DNA from: Bisporella sp. PMI_857
Lineage: Eukaryota; Ascomycota; Leotiomycetes; Helotiales; Helotiaceae
Assembly: GCA_021307315.1 (NCBI GenBank)
Contig: JAJSPD010000144.1
Span: forward strand, 1 to 56,003
Length of the DNA stretch: 56,003 nucleotides
Reading direction: 5' to 3'
The first letter of the stretch is position 1. Every line of letters begins with the position of its first letter. Shown here one piece after another: positions 11,617 to 22,072 of the stretch. The translations under genes and the position numbers were made by a program. The notes beneath the pieces are model-generated. The model ran no database searches and was not told the origin of the DNA. It worked only from the letters and a program-made list of their open reading frames with translations.

Positions 11617-13737
11617 GTTTATTCCAGATTCCGTACCAGGAAGCGAAAGTTGTGTTTGAATTGAAAAAGATGGTTGAAGTCGGCTACCGGAGATAGCTCG
11701 ACATTAAGTACTCAAACTCCTTGACTGGTGCCGCTGTCAGGGTGCTGCGTCACCTTGCTTTCAGCTGAATCCGGCCAGGTACGGCCCAGCTTTTTAAAGC
11801 ATTTTGGGTATATGACATTCTGTTGGACGAGCGAAGTGGGACTGTCCCCTGCTCGCCCGAACTCCATGTAGACAATGCTTTGCTTAAAGCGACGGCGCAT
11901 GATTTTAGGCATCTGCTGCGCCTGGAAAAAGATTTTGCGCCGTCAATCACTTTTTCTATCGTGACTAAAAGGCAGAATTTCTAGGCCTCGTCTATGATTT
12001 AGCCAATCGACTCAACTGAGCAACTTAACACCCTTATTGTTGTAGGATAGCATTAAATATGCGGAATGATTAGCATGGTTCATGGATGCGAGCAAAGGAT
12101 ACTAGATGCAAGAAGCATTTCAATTCTTTAAAGGATTGAAATGCACAGCTAAGGCCTGCTGGTTCGGTTTCTTGGAACTAAGCTCAAAGGGAGGCGAGCT
12201 GACACTCCGGTTGCTGAGAATTCTAACGCTAATTGTTTCTTAGTCTCCGAAATGTCTCGTACTTCACTTTTAGCAGGCTTTTCGCCAGGTTTCTCACCAG
12301 CAGTATGCCCAACCACAGCTTTACTTAAAAGCTCTGATGAAGCGGTTTCTTGTACAGATGGTCATCCGCACTAGCTATGCGAGTAAAACTTAGCTCTCTT
12401 ATTACACAGCAGCTCAAATTAAGGCATAAAGCACATCGCAATTGTTGCGCTATATTTGGCACAAAGTATAGTCTCACGGATACGTCCTTCCGTAATATGC
12501 TATCTAGCTAGACGGCTGTGTACCAAGAAAGCATAATTGTAATAATACATCTGCGGGCAGCGGAAGCTCGTATTTCGACCTAATGCAACGCGATCCAGCG
12601 AACTTGTTACCAATTAAATGCGGATTTGTTGGGCCATAAAGGCTGAAGCAGCAAATCACAACACTGCAGGGCCGCATGTTGCTGTTAGAAGCACTAGGAA
12701 AGGATAAGGTCAAAGAGCTAGTTTATTTGAGCACTAGCGCTCGCAACAGAAAAGGGGTGTGGCGTTGTCTCGCGGTAGGAACCAAAACACCTCTTCTCCA
12801 ATAGCGGTACTACGTAGAGATCTATGATGTTGTGTGAACAGGATGTTATGGAACAAAGTTCCGAGATGTTGCCAGATGGCGCAGACCACAAGAGAATTAT
12901 GCAGAACTTGGTGGATGTTTCTTGCTACAAGTGATTAAGCGCTATCTTTCGGTTTGTAGTTCGAACTTTTTGCATGGAAGCTTTTTCAACCCGTCTACTT
13001 GAAACTACTTTCGTTAATCTTCGCGTCGAGAATCGAAAAAGGACAGACTTTCAGAGTCGAGAGATTCGGGACCTCCATCAAAGTAATCCTCCGTATATAT
13101 ATACTGAAGAACTCACTAGAGTGCGTGCGGACTCTTTTTTTCGAAATTGATTTCGTTTGTTATGCTTTTTTTAAAGTCTTTTTGAAACACGGCATTAAAG
13201 TATGGGCTGCGGATGCCCAAGGCGAGTCGGTGTGCTAAAAAAGGAATCCTGGCTTCCTTCGGGTACACTGTAATGTCGGAGGACTTGCTATTATTAAACA
13301 GACTGCCGAACGGTCAGTATTACTTGTCTAAGCATTAACATTGGCCTATTTCACCTATCAAATGCTTTTTTAGAATCGGACTCGACGTTCGACGATAGCT
13401 TTTGCGGCAAAGTAGTGGGTTACAGGAGGCATGCTAGTCGAAGATTAATTGAATATCTGGCTATAGATGTACTGTGTGAAGATTCGCGTTAACTGGTAAA
13501 ATAGTCGAGCTTGGAGTTCTTTTCATATTTTGCCTTGTCTCGTGTTGACTGCTTTCGTCGTTGCTGTAATTCACCATCTTTGAGTGACTGTTGTTCCCGG
13601 CGTTGTAACTGATGAGTCAACTAACAAGCGAACAATAGAAGATAGCGAAAAGGTAGCCTTGTAGCCTCGTCATGAACTCCTTTTTACATTTTCGGCTTAG
13701 CGGTATTTACGATCGATTCTTAAAATTACTTAGAATA
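11617..13737. other. Long stretch without a recognised gene
   Basis: Only short ORFs occur (11712-11950 minus, 12504-12713 minus, 12999-13238 plus). The first part is presumably the old upstream region of the protease gene. One 30-bp palindrome at 12115-12144 is listed separately. Confidence 0.4.
12115..12144. repeat. 30-bp near-perfect palindrome
   Basis: Arms GCATTTCAAT and ATTGAAATGC surround TCTTTAAAGG. All 15 positions pair except one T/G. It is isolated from any ORF, so it is not an obvious terminator, and it may be a binding site or the remains of a small inverted-repeat element. Confidence 0.7.
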
Positions 13738-13776
13738 ACGTTTGTCTTTGCGTAGCGAAACGCACTTTGTTACAAG
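13738..13776 (+). repeat. Left TIR of the 5.9-kb element
   Basis: ACGT start, then two 17-bp-spaced motifs: TTTGCGTAGCGAAACG and a degenerate second copy CACTTTGTTACAAGACG. It is the inverted match of 19631-19669. Confidence 0.85.
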
Positions 13777-14818
13777 ACGAATTTATAGTTTTGGAATTAT
13801 AAATCTTTTCTTAGTAAGTCTACGAAGTTGTTATTAATATACTACTTTATATAACTATTTGTCTCTAAGGAAACCACTTGGCAATAAGAAAAAAATTGTG
13901 GTTAGTCATGCTATCGATCGTTTTAATGACGCCACCGATCGCCATTTCAGCTGTTTCTTTCTGCTTAATCGCGACTATTAAAGTCTTTTTAAAATTCGGA
14001 GAACTTGGGGAAAGGTTTTATATCCAAAAAATATAGCTTCAAAATTTGAAGATACTTAAAAATAAAAATAATGTAGTCCGGGAGTTACTTCGATGTGAGG
14101 AGACGGCCTTATGTTTTAGTGCTTAGTAATGTACATTACCCGAGTTATAACTTATTAAGTTCACTCCCGGTATCGCTATATTTAGCCACGATTATCAGGT
14201 CTTGGCACGTGTATAGCGTATAATGGTCACGTGCGTGGCGCAAGTGCAGTTTCTTGAACATTTTATCGGCAGGCGGCAGCACGCTGGGCGCTAGAGCGCC
14301 GTCGCAACGGCAGGATAATATGGATAGAGCTTGATAGAATGTGGAATGCACAGCGATAAATTAGGGAGTAACAAGCATCTTATTCAGGCTCTCTATGATG
14401 TGTGTAGAATACAAATCCCTAGCGATTGTGCGTGAAAACTCTTCAGCGCTAGTGCGTAGGCTTAGTCAGGGACTTGTCAGCTACCCAGATACCCCAAATC
14501 CTGACAGAGCCAATTAAGTCCTAGCACGAGGCGTACCTCTTGGCGTGCCTAGATCATACCGTGCTCTTGCAGATCATGGAAACGTCCATATTCTACACTT
14601 TCATTTTTATCAGCACCGACCAGCAGCTCGACTAAACCGACCGATAGCTTAGTAAGCTTCTACTGTTCGGCGCTAGTAGAAAGAAAAATGGCTGTGCGGG
14701 TCATTACAACGGCGGTCGATTCTGGACTAAGAAGTTAAAAGAGATGTCTGATTTACTCTTTAGTTACATCAATAAGTGTAAGTTAATAGCAGGGCCGTGA
14801 AAAAGAAGCTTTCGTGGC

Positions 14819-17800
14819 TTATTTAATGTTCAGCCGCCTTTTTAGCTTGCGGATTTTCTGCTTCAAAGACCTCGAATTTGCTACTCCAGGCTCTGTAATC
14901 TCATTTTGACCTACATTCGACTTAGCAGACGCAATTTGCAACGCTTGAAGCCGATCTTCAACTTGCTTAGACCGTTTCGAGGAAGGCTTTTGGACAGTTG
15001 TGTATCCAGACAATGCTCGATTATACATTGCCCTTGCCATGTCTTTCCGGTCGGTTTGCGAGAAGAGGTCTCCAAAGGCGAACATGGTATTCAACGCTGG
15101 TAGATAAGATGACGCAAGTTCAAGGCCAAGAGCGTCCTCATAGCCTTGCAGTGCCCGAATGTACATTTTCTCCGCTTCTGCCAGTTTGCCTTGGTCAGAG
15201 TAGAGGGTGCTTAGGTTATGGACTGTATCGAGTGTTGATGTGTGGTCCGGTCCAAGTGCCTTTTTCTTGCCTTCCAGCGCTCGAAGATACATGGCCTCTG
15301 CCTCTGCTAGCTTGCCTTGGTCAGAGTAGAGGTTGCTTAGGTTATTGACCGTTGAAAGTGTTGATGTGTGGTCCGGTCCAAGTGCCTTTTCACAGCCTTC
15401 CAGCGCTCGAAGATACATGGCCTTTGCCTCTGCCAGCTTGCCTTGGCCTTTGTAGAGGGTGCCTAGGTTATGGACCGTATCGAGTGTTGATGTGTGGTCC
15501 GGTCCAAGTGCTTTCTCCTTGCCTTCCAGCGCTCGAAGATACATGGCCTTTGCCTCTGCCAGCTTGCCTTGGTCAGAGTAGAGGGTGCCTAGGTTATGGA
15601 CTGTATCGAGTGTTGATGTGTAGTCCGGTCCAAATGCCTTTTTCTTGCTTTCCAGCGCTCGAAGATACATGGCCTCTGCCTTTGCTAGCTTGCTTTGGTC
15701 AGAGTAGAGGTTGCCTAGGTTATTGACCGTTGAGAGTGTTGATGTGTGGTCCGGTCCAAGTGCCTTTTTCTTGCCTTCCAGCGCTCGAAGATACATGGCC
15801 TTTGCCTCTGCTAGCTTGCCTTGGTCAGAGTAGAGGTTGCCTAGGTTATTGACCGTTGAGAGTGTTGATGTGTGGTCCGGTCCAAGTGCCTTTTCACAGC
15901 CTTCCAGCGCTCGAAGATACATGGCCTTTGCTTCTGCCAGCTTGCTTTGGCCAAAGTAGAGGGTGCCTAGGTTATGGACCGTATCGAGTGTTGATGTGTG
16001 GTCCGGTCCAAGTGCCTTCTTTTTGCCTTCCAGCGCTCGAAGATACATGGCCTTTGCCTCTGCTAGCTTGCTTTGGTCAGAGTAGAGGTTGCTTAGGTTA
16101 TTGACCGTTGAGAGTGTTGATGTGTGGTCCGGTCCAAGTGCCTTTTTACAGCTTTCTAGCGCTCGAAGATACATGGCCTCTGCCTCTGCCAGCTTGCTTT
16201 GGCCAGAGTAGAGGGTGCCTAGGTTATGGACCGTATCGAGTGTTGATGTGTGGTCCGGTCCAAGTGCCTTCTCCTTGCCTTCCAGCGCTCGAAGATACAT
16301 GGCCTCTGCCTCTGCTAGCTTGCCTTGGCCTTTGTAGAGGGTGCCTAGGTTATTGACTGTATCGAGTGTTGATGTGTGGTCCGGTCCAAGTGCTTTCTTT
16401 TTGCCTTCCAGCGCTCGAAGATACATGGCCTCTGCCTCTGCCAGCTTGCCTTGGCTTTTGTAAAGGGTGCCTAGGTTATTGACCGTTGAGAGTGTTGATG
16501 TGTGGTCCGGTCCAAGTGCTTTCTTTTTGCCTTCCAGCGCTCGAAGATACATGGCCTCTGCCTCTGCTAGCTTGCTTTGATCAAAGTAAAGATCACCTAG
16601 ATTATGAAAATCCCAATATAGTCCGTTTACATTTACTTTGGCGTCTACTATAAAGAAGGCCTGTCGTGTTGCGTGTTGAAGGAGCCGCCGCTGTAAGAGC
16701 CACCAGTACTGTTCATTTGTATTAAGAACCTCCGAGGCCACACAAGTTAAAGCTAAACGAGCAAGGCTTTTGTTCCACTCTTTGTTAAGCACAAACACTA
16801 TCTATGAGTGGACACAACTATGTACACTATACTTTCTAGCTCCGACCTGCTGCTGAGGAGACCTGTCTGGATCAACCAGTCCGAAAGTACATAGTAGAGT
16901 GATAGCCTTATTAAAGTTCAGTTCGTCTTTCGTAAGCTTCTGTATCTATTCATCGTTTACAGAGTTTGCATGCCGAAGGAGGTTAAACTACAAGTTCTGT
17001 CGATCAAAATATGCCTATAGCTTAAGTAGTTTTGCTGATGCTGTATTCTGCTGTTGGATCCGATCGAAAGTGATCTGCCATGTCGTGTGTAGTGTACGAT
17101 CTTTATAGGAATCCAACAAAGGACTTGTCGTCTGAAGCTTCAACCATGATGTTTTATAGTGCTGAAGATAATCCGAGAAGCTCGTCGTTACGTGCTCGAG
17201 ATATACCCCTGCCGTAGATAAAGCAAGTGGTAGGCCGTCGAGTTCTTTGACAAGTGCTATAGTATTAGGATCTGCTTTATTAGTATTGTTTTTGCTCTCA
17301 ATATCAATTATACCGATATACTCTTTTTAATGCTTTTACGTCCTGACATGTTAAACACAATCTGAAGACCTTCTTTAACATCTAGCAGTTTTTGAACATA
17401 AATTCGTATACTTTGCTTGACTTGCGACGACTGTGTCGTGATAATGATCGAGCCGTGATTAGACCGAGGGAGGAATTGACGTATATCGACTGCCGAGTTG
17501 TCGGGATTGCCAGATGTTTTAGGATTGTCGAAGTTATCGTAAATTATTAGCCACCTTGCGTTCTGCGGGGAGTCGAGCCAGACCTTGACTACACTGACAA
17601 TTTGATCGAAGTTTTTATTTTGGTCTACGCTGGATAGCACACTGTTGGAAAGATGATGTTTTAGTACTTGCTGAGCTACGTCCCGAAAGCTCAACTTAAG
17701 TGAGTTTTCGTCATTCGCGTTCAGCCAGAAGATCGCCGTATATTTCTCTTTGTAACGTCTGGCATATGTGATCGCTAGCTGAGTCTTTCTTATACCCTCA

Positions 17801-18743
17801 AAGCCATGCAGAATAACACAGGATCGACTACTGTGATCTTGAAGCAGCTCGTGCATTTTCGACAGCTCTTTCTCTTTAGCAATAAACTGTGTAGCTTCAG
17901 GAAATGACGCGAGGTTGAGCCCGACAGCAAATCGCTCGAAATCGACCTCTGTGCTGGTTAGTTTCGTTGTTTTAGTTAGCACATCTGTGTAAATAACTGA
18001 CCCTTGTACATTCTGTGAATCTTATCCTCCAACCGCCTGAATGCCTGGTCTTTTCTCTCGCCGTAATTTGGCACTATAGACACATCGAAAATCCCGATTA
18101 AGCAGTAAGCTTCATTTTCTTCAATAGTAGTATTACGGTGCTTTGCCCAGGATCTCCGCTTTTTGATGCTAAAATTTGACAATGCATCACCTCGGAGAGC
18201 TTTGTTTGCGATGCCGGTAATTTCGCATATCTTAAACTTAAGCGACAACTTGCTCCCAAGTCGCCCACTCTCCGAGCTAAAGAAGTCAACTAGCCTTGGT
18301 GCAATGAGCTCCTGAAGCGTCCAGCCTCGAGTAAACCATCGACTTTTCCTGAAGGCTTCCTCCTATGCCCTCTGGTCATCTACCCCAGTGTCGGGCTTAG
18401 AGACATCCGAAAGGTAGACGTAGCAGCGCGCAGCGTTTTAATACCACCGAAACATGAAGTTGATAGCCGCGCCAAGCTCGACTGCATTTTTCTTATCGAT
18501 GCAGCAAGTGTCGACCTAGAAGTATTCCAGTCCGTTTACTGCGGCCTGCTTCGCGCAGAATTGTATCTTCCTCTACCCAGCCTTGTTCACAGTCTTGCTT
18601 TTGTCTTTGCTTTTCTTCAAGTCTTGATAAACGACTTTTTCTTCTCCCCAGGTATAAGAGAGTATTGCGTAGGCAAGAACTTCGCTGCTAGTAGGTTCGC
18701 GAAAGACGATCTCGCCGTTGGGTTTGCGTTGCAAAAGGCGCAT
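14819..18743 (-). pseudogene. HET-NB-ARC-TPR (fungal NLR) gene, inactivated
   Basis: Fungal NLR-type receptor of the kind used in allorecognition. Start ATG at 18743 (MRLLQRNPNGE). The HET domain follows: YAILSYTWGEE, then VDTCCIDKKN, then SRWFTRGWTLQEL. A likely intron at 18009-17954 (branch TGCTAAC) joins the NB-ARC domain. Its P-loop reads GFEGIRKTQLA where the family has GxGGIGKT, and its Walker B is WLIIYDN. Then come an ARC-like helical region and 12 kinesin-light-chain-type TPR units. In-frame stops: 18575, 18518, 18440, 18365, 17017, 16990, 16948 and 16804 (first base of each). Seven sit where Trp is expected (all TAG) and one where Gln is expected (TAA). One frameshift lies near 17320. 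The TPR half (14819-16798) is a stop-free 659-codon ORF. Without introns the protein would be about 1,290 aa. Confidence 0.88.
15130..16600 (-). repeat. 126-bp tandem array encoding TPRs
   Basis: Eleven full 42-residue units of the form ALGPDHTSTLxTVxNLGxLY followed by xxQxKLAEAxAMYLRALEG. Units are nearly identical in DNA as well as protein, with differences concentrated at three or four codons (S/D, N/H, T/N). Such homogeneity suggests recent unit turnover. The antisense strand shows matching spurious ORFs. Confidence 0.92.
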
Positions 18744-19630
18744 AAAAAACATGCTAGAGGTTCGCGAGCAATCCTATAGCAAGCGCGAGTTGTATCGCTA
18801 ATTCGGCAAATGGTTGTAAGCACTGCGGTTTGAAGGTCGGGACGTTGAAGAACTGAGCGTGAGAAAGATATGCAGTCATAGTCGTAGGCGCCGCCGACGA
18901 GGCTGTATCGTAGCGTAACCTGGCCAGCTACTTGCATGGCGAAAGCAGACAGAACGCGAAAAACGCTTTATTTTATTGGAAACTTTATCCACTACAAACT
19001 GGATTCTAAGGCAAGTTGTCCGTTGTTGTTGAGATGCCGGCTTCTACAAAGTTAAAGCGCAGTAAGATGCTGTAGGTGGGGATTAAGGGGACGGGACGGT
19101 TATAATGGCATCCAAGGTCGCTGAAAGAGGGACTGCTTTCGCACGGGCCACTTTTTGCTCTGCTCGGAAGATGTCGGGAAGCGGGATTTTCCGGCAAGAT
19201 CTTGTCCAGCCACAGATTTTATTACAATTTTACCGAGATTACTATAACCACACCGTCGCTGACCAGAATCCTTGATCGCTTGATTGGAGGGGGTATCATC
19301 CTTTGTGGCGACGTCGTGTGACATAACGTGCTCTGGCCGCCACAACACTGGCATGGCGATAGAACTCGGAAATCCATATCTAATCGTTCCATGAGTTTAA
19401 AAAGGGAAAAGAGCTTAATGGTGGTGTTGCGGGTCGAGGAGTCCCACCACACTATAATAAAAGGCTCTTTATAATTCAGGTGGGCGGCGACGACGCGGTG
19501 AGAATTTTCGGAATTAATGGGTCAGGAGTGTTCGGAAGAGGTATATAATACGACTGAAATAAAAATAAATAGAAGTTTTTATTCGTTTACAGATTTTAAG
19601 TCGCTTGAACTCGAAGTACCTATGTATTGT

Positions 19631-19669
19631 CTCGTTACAAAGTGCGTTTCGGCACGCAGGGATAAACGT
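19631..19669 (-). repeat. Right TIR of the 5.9-kb element
   Basis: Inverted match of 13738-13776, and nearer than that copy to the CCCTGCGTGCCGAAAC consensus shared with the 246-bp and 4.4-kb elements. It is followed directly by TA. Confidence 0.85.
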
Positions 19670-20474
19670 TATGAAAGATTCTAGGAACCTTTTAATATGC
19701 CTGTTTACGTGACGGATGCTTTTGATCTAATTTTAGACATGTGCTGACGCGGCTCTAATTTTAGCTAAAATCTTTTCTAGCTGACAATTCTTATTTAATC
19801 TCTCGATAATATTCTACCGAACCAAAAATAGGCTATAATACCTCCCGCTACACATACAGACTTTTCAGATACTTTTGCATTTTACAGTGTTTGGTCAGTT
19901 TAACTGATAGTTAGCGACGCTATTGCTTGCATCGGCAAAGGAATCAAACCATAAGCTCCAGAAACAGGCAGACCAGCGAAAGAGAGCATACTTACAGGCA
20001 TATCGATAAGTATAGGTTCTTTTCGCGCATAATGAACTTAGCTACGTGTGACTTCTAAGCTCTGAACTTTTGCTAACTTTATTTTTTTTTCCTACAGAGT
20101 TTGGACGGAATCCGTTTATTTATCTGCCGACGATGAATTCGACTCGCATTCGACTTAAGCATCAGAAGGGAAGCGTAGTAGCTACACGACAAGGTACAAC
20201 TGCAGCGTAAGCTTCCGCATTCGTCTGTCGTAGCGTATGCCCTTAAAGGCTGCCGTCTCTAGGTAGACACTTTATTATCTCTAATGCAGAACGGCTGCGT
20301 TGGGTTGCAGAGTCGAGGGCTTGCTTGTGCAGTGGCCTTCCGGCATCTGGCCAGTTATAGAGCTGTTACTATGTCAATTCTGTCATCTTATCGGTCTATT
20401 ACTTCGTCAAGACTATTATCTCTTCATTTTGCTACAAAGAAGTCTTAATTTCGTTTTGTAAGACTGGCTATCTT
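19670..20474. other. No recognised gene
   Basis: Between the TA flank of the 5.9-kb element and the end of the MADS-box gene there is no ORF over 60 codons and no recognised RNA. Confidence 0.4.
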
Positions 20475-21110
20475 TTATTTACAGGTAGCCTGCCCACTAT
20501 TTTTACTCTTTTTATTCTTCTGAGGCTGTTTTTTTCCTTTAGTACGTTTAGAAATGCGCTTTTCAACGTCTTCCGGTAACATATTCTTCGGGAGAGGATA
20601 GGTAACGTGCTTCCCTGCGTAGCGAAACACCCTGTGTACCGAAACAGAACAACGAAATTGGATGAATTTTGAGATTAATAGATCGCTATATTAGGAGGAA
20701 TAGTGTGATGAACATATTACTAAATCTGAATATGAATAATTTTTATTGTAGGTAGTTTAAAAGTGATATTACGAAGAAAAAGTTGGAATCCTTGCGATTT
20801 GATTGGTTTGTTTCGGCACACAGGGTGTTTCGGCTCGCAGTGAGAGACGTTAGTTTGCTAGATCAGTATTAGCACTCGTCGTATATCTTTTGAGCAAGCA
20901 ATCGCGTTACTTACTATCTCTACCATGGATGGTGGCCACGATGCATTATGCTTAGATTTGTACGTCGTGTATCGACTATGCTTGCAAATGATCAGCGCTA
21001 CGTCGATGCCATCAAACCCCCTTAATTCATAGGCTTTCTTGATCAAAGTATCCTTTCTTCTGTTTATGCTCTCGCTCTTTCGTTTTCTTCTTATACCCTC
21101 GTCGCTTCCT
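20475..21110 (-). pseudogene. MADS-box (SRF-type) gene split by a MITE
   Basis: Fungal MADS-box-like DNA-binding protein. The exon at about 21110-20915 encodes RRKRKSESINRRKDTLIKKA, then YELRGFDGIDVALIICKHSR and SWPPSMVEI. An intron follows at 20914-20858 (GTAAGT, branch TGCTAAT, CTAG). The last exon starts CAAAC at 20857 and is broken after TA by the MITE. It resumes at 20602 and ends at TAA 20477-20475 with a Lys-rich tail (KRISKRTKGKKQPQKNKKSK). With one TA copy left, the exon halves join in frame as QTTYPLPKNMLPEDVEKR. The 5' end is unclear: a TAG precedes the first exon and may belong to an upstream intron acceptor. No other stop is present, so the MITE may be the only lesion. Confidence 0.82.
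20605..20850. mobile_element. 246-bp MITE with TA target duplication
   Basis: Left TIR begins ACGTGCTTCCCTGCGTAGCG and the inverted right TIR begins ACGTCTCTCACTGCGAGCCG. Both continue as GAAACACCCTGTGTRCCGAAACA. Flanks are TA on both sides (20603-20604, 20851-20852). The interior has no ORF. TIR design matches the 5.9-kb and 4.4-kb elements, so it is probably a deletion derivative of that family. Confidence 0.9.
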
Positions 21111-21127
21111 TTGGACTTTTTAGCTTC

Positions 21128-21290
21128 TATCTATACAGAACCTCATCCAGAAGTCGAGAAAGTTTCTCTAGATCACTTAATAAACTTCGGGCTTTGAGCC
21201 TGAGATATTTAAGAGCTGTCTTGTTCAGGGCCGTGTTTTATAAAGGGCCTTCTATTACTGATGGTTGTCTTTGAGGACCTTCTTGTACCT
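21128..21290 (+). repeat. Dispersed repeat A, copy 2
   Basis: Second copy of the 6905-7075 block. It starts within 20 bp of the MADS-box gene's first visible exon and runs up to the 14-bp minisatellite. Confidence 0.75.
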
Positions 21291-21299
21291 GTCACTCCT

Positions 21300-21430
21300 G
21301 GTGCACCCTTGTCTCTGCACCCTTGTCTCTGCACCCTTGTCTCTGCACCCTTGTCTCTGCACCCTTGTCTCTGCACCCTTGTCTCTGCGCCCTTGTCTCT
21401 GCACCCTTGTCTTTTGCACCTTTGTCTCCC
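21300..21430. repeat. 14-bp minisatellite, about 9 copies
   Basis: Unit ACCCTTGTCTCTGC is perfect in the first six copies, and the last copies are slightly changed. It reads in all frames, which explains the overlapping Cys/Leu-rich ORFs here. Confidence 0.95.
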
Positions 21431-21479
21431 TCGCTCTTATCACGACTTCCTGTCTGGAGATACTCCGATGGGAAGCTGG

Positions 21480-21520
21480 GGTCCGATTTGGTTCCCTTAT
21501 CTGATTCTAACTATCGTGGT
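21480..21520 (+). repeat. Dispersed repeat B, copy 1
   Basis: GGGGTCCGATTTGG and the following 27 bp resemble 50085-50130 on the same strand. Confidence 0.5.
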
Positions 21521-21811
21521 AGGAAGGGGAGCTGGATCGGGCTTCGCGATATTCCAACGTTCTATTAATAAATGGGCCTGTAGTCAGATCTAGCCTTGGA
21601 CTTTTCTTTCGCTGTGTGGTAGTCGTGTTTGATGGTCTCTCGAACGGTCCGGTCAGGAGATCAATATCTGTTACACACGAGAATTTGGCTTGTTAAGTTC
21701 CGACTTTTCTGTTCGTAGCTATTTCCTTCCTTTCAGCCCAAATATATAGAAATATTATGCCCTTTTTTAATATTCTACTTCAAGATGTGCGATTAAAAAA
21801 TGTAATTCAGG

Positions 21812-22072
21812 TTATTACATAACAGGTAGTTGTGAAACAAGTCATTATACAACGAGTAGTCGTGTAGCAAGTTGTTGTGCAACAAATTATTATGCAACAA
21901 GTAGTCGTGTAACAGGTAGTCGTGTAACGGGTTGTTGTGCAACAAGTTATTATACAACGAGTAGTCGTGTAACAGGTTGTTGTGCAACAAATTATTATGC
22001 AACAAATTGTCGTTTAACAGGTAGTCGTGTAACGAGTTGTTGTGCAACTTGTTATTATATAACAGTTGCTGT
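21812..22072. repeat. 15-bp minisatellite, about 17 copies
   Basis: Units such as GTGTAACAGGTAGTC and GTGCAACAAATTATT repeat at 15 bp, producing a spurious minus-strand ORF of LLHNN/LLHDY pentapeptides. Units mutate within TGTAAC/TGCAAC cores. Confidence 0.92.

Larger units (their letters stand above)
13738..19669. mobile_element. 5.9-kb TIR-flanked segment carrying a HET/NB-ARC/TPR gene
   Basis: The left end (13738 onward) begins ACGTTTGTCTTTGCGTAGCG. The right end read inward on the minus strand begins ACGTTTATCCCTGCGTGCCG. The two match over about 40 bp with few mismatches, including an unbroken GAAACGCACTTTGT, and TA flanks both outer edges (13736-13737, 19670-19671). A TA target and ACGT start fit Tc1/mariner-pogo (Fot1-like) elements. 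No transposase was recognised inside, so it would be non-autonomous. The interior is occupied by the receptor gene at 14819-18743; 13790-14818 and 18744-19630 hold no recognised gene. The TIR-TA structure is seen directly. That the segment moved as one unit is inferred, and nested insertion of separate ends remains possible. Confidence 0.75.

Noticed and set aside
14906..16356. Series of plus-strand ORFs with repeated Leu/Cys/Gly-rich units opposite the TPR gene
   Set aside because: They mirror the 126-bp TPR repeats on the other strand and have no independent coding evidence.
21255..21593. Overlapping ORFs with LHPCLCTLVSAP-type repeats
   Set aside because: Translation of the 14-bp minisatellite in all frames.
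21793..22047. 84-codon ORF of LLHNN/LLHDY repeats
   Set aside because: Translation of the 15-bp minisatellite.
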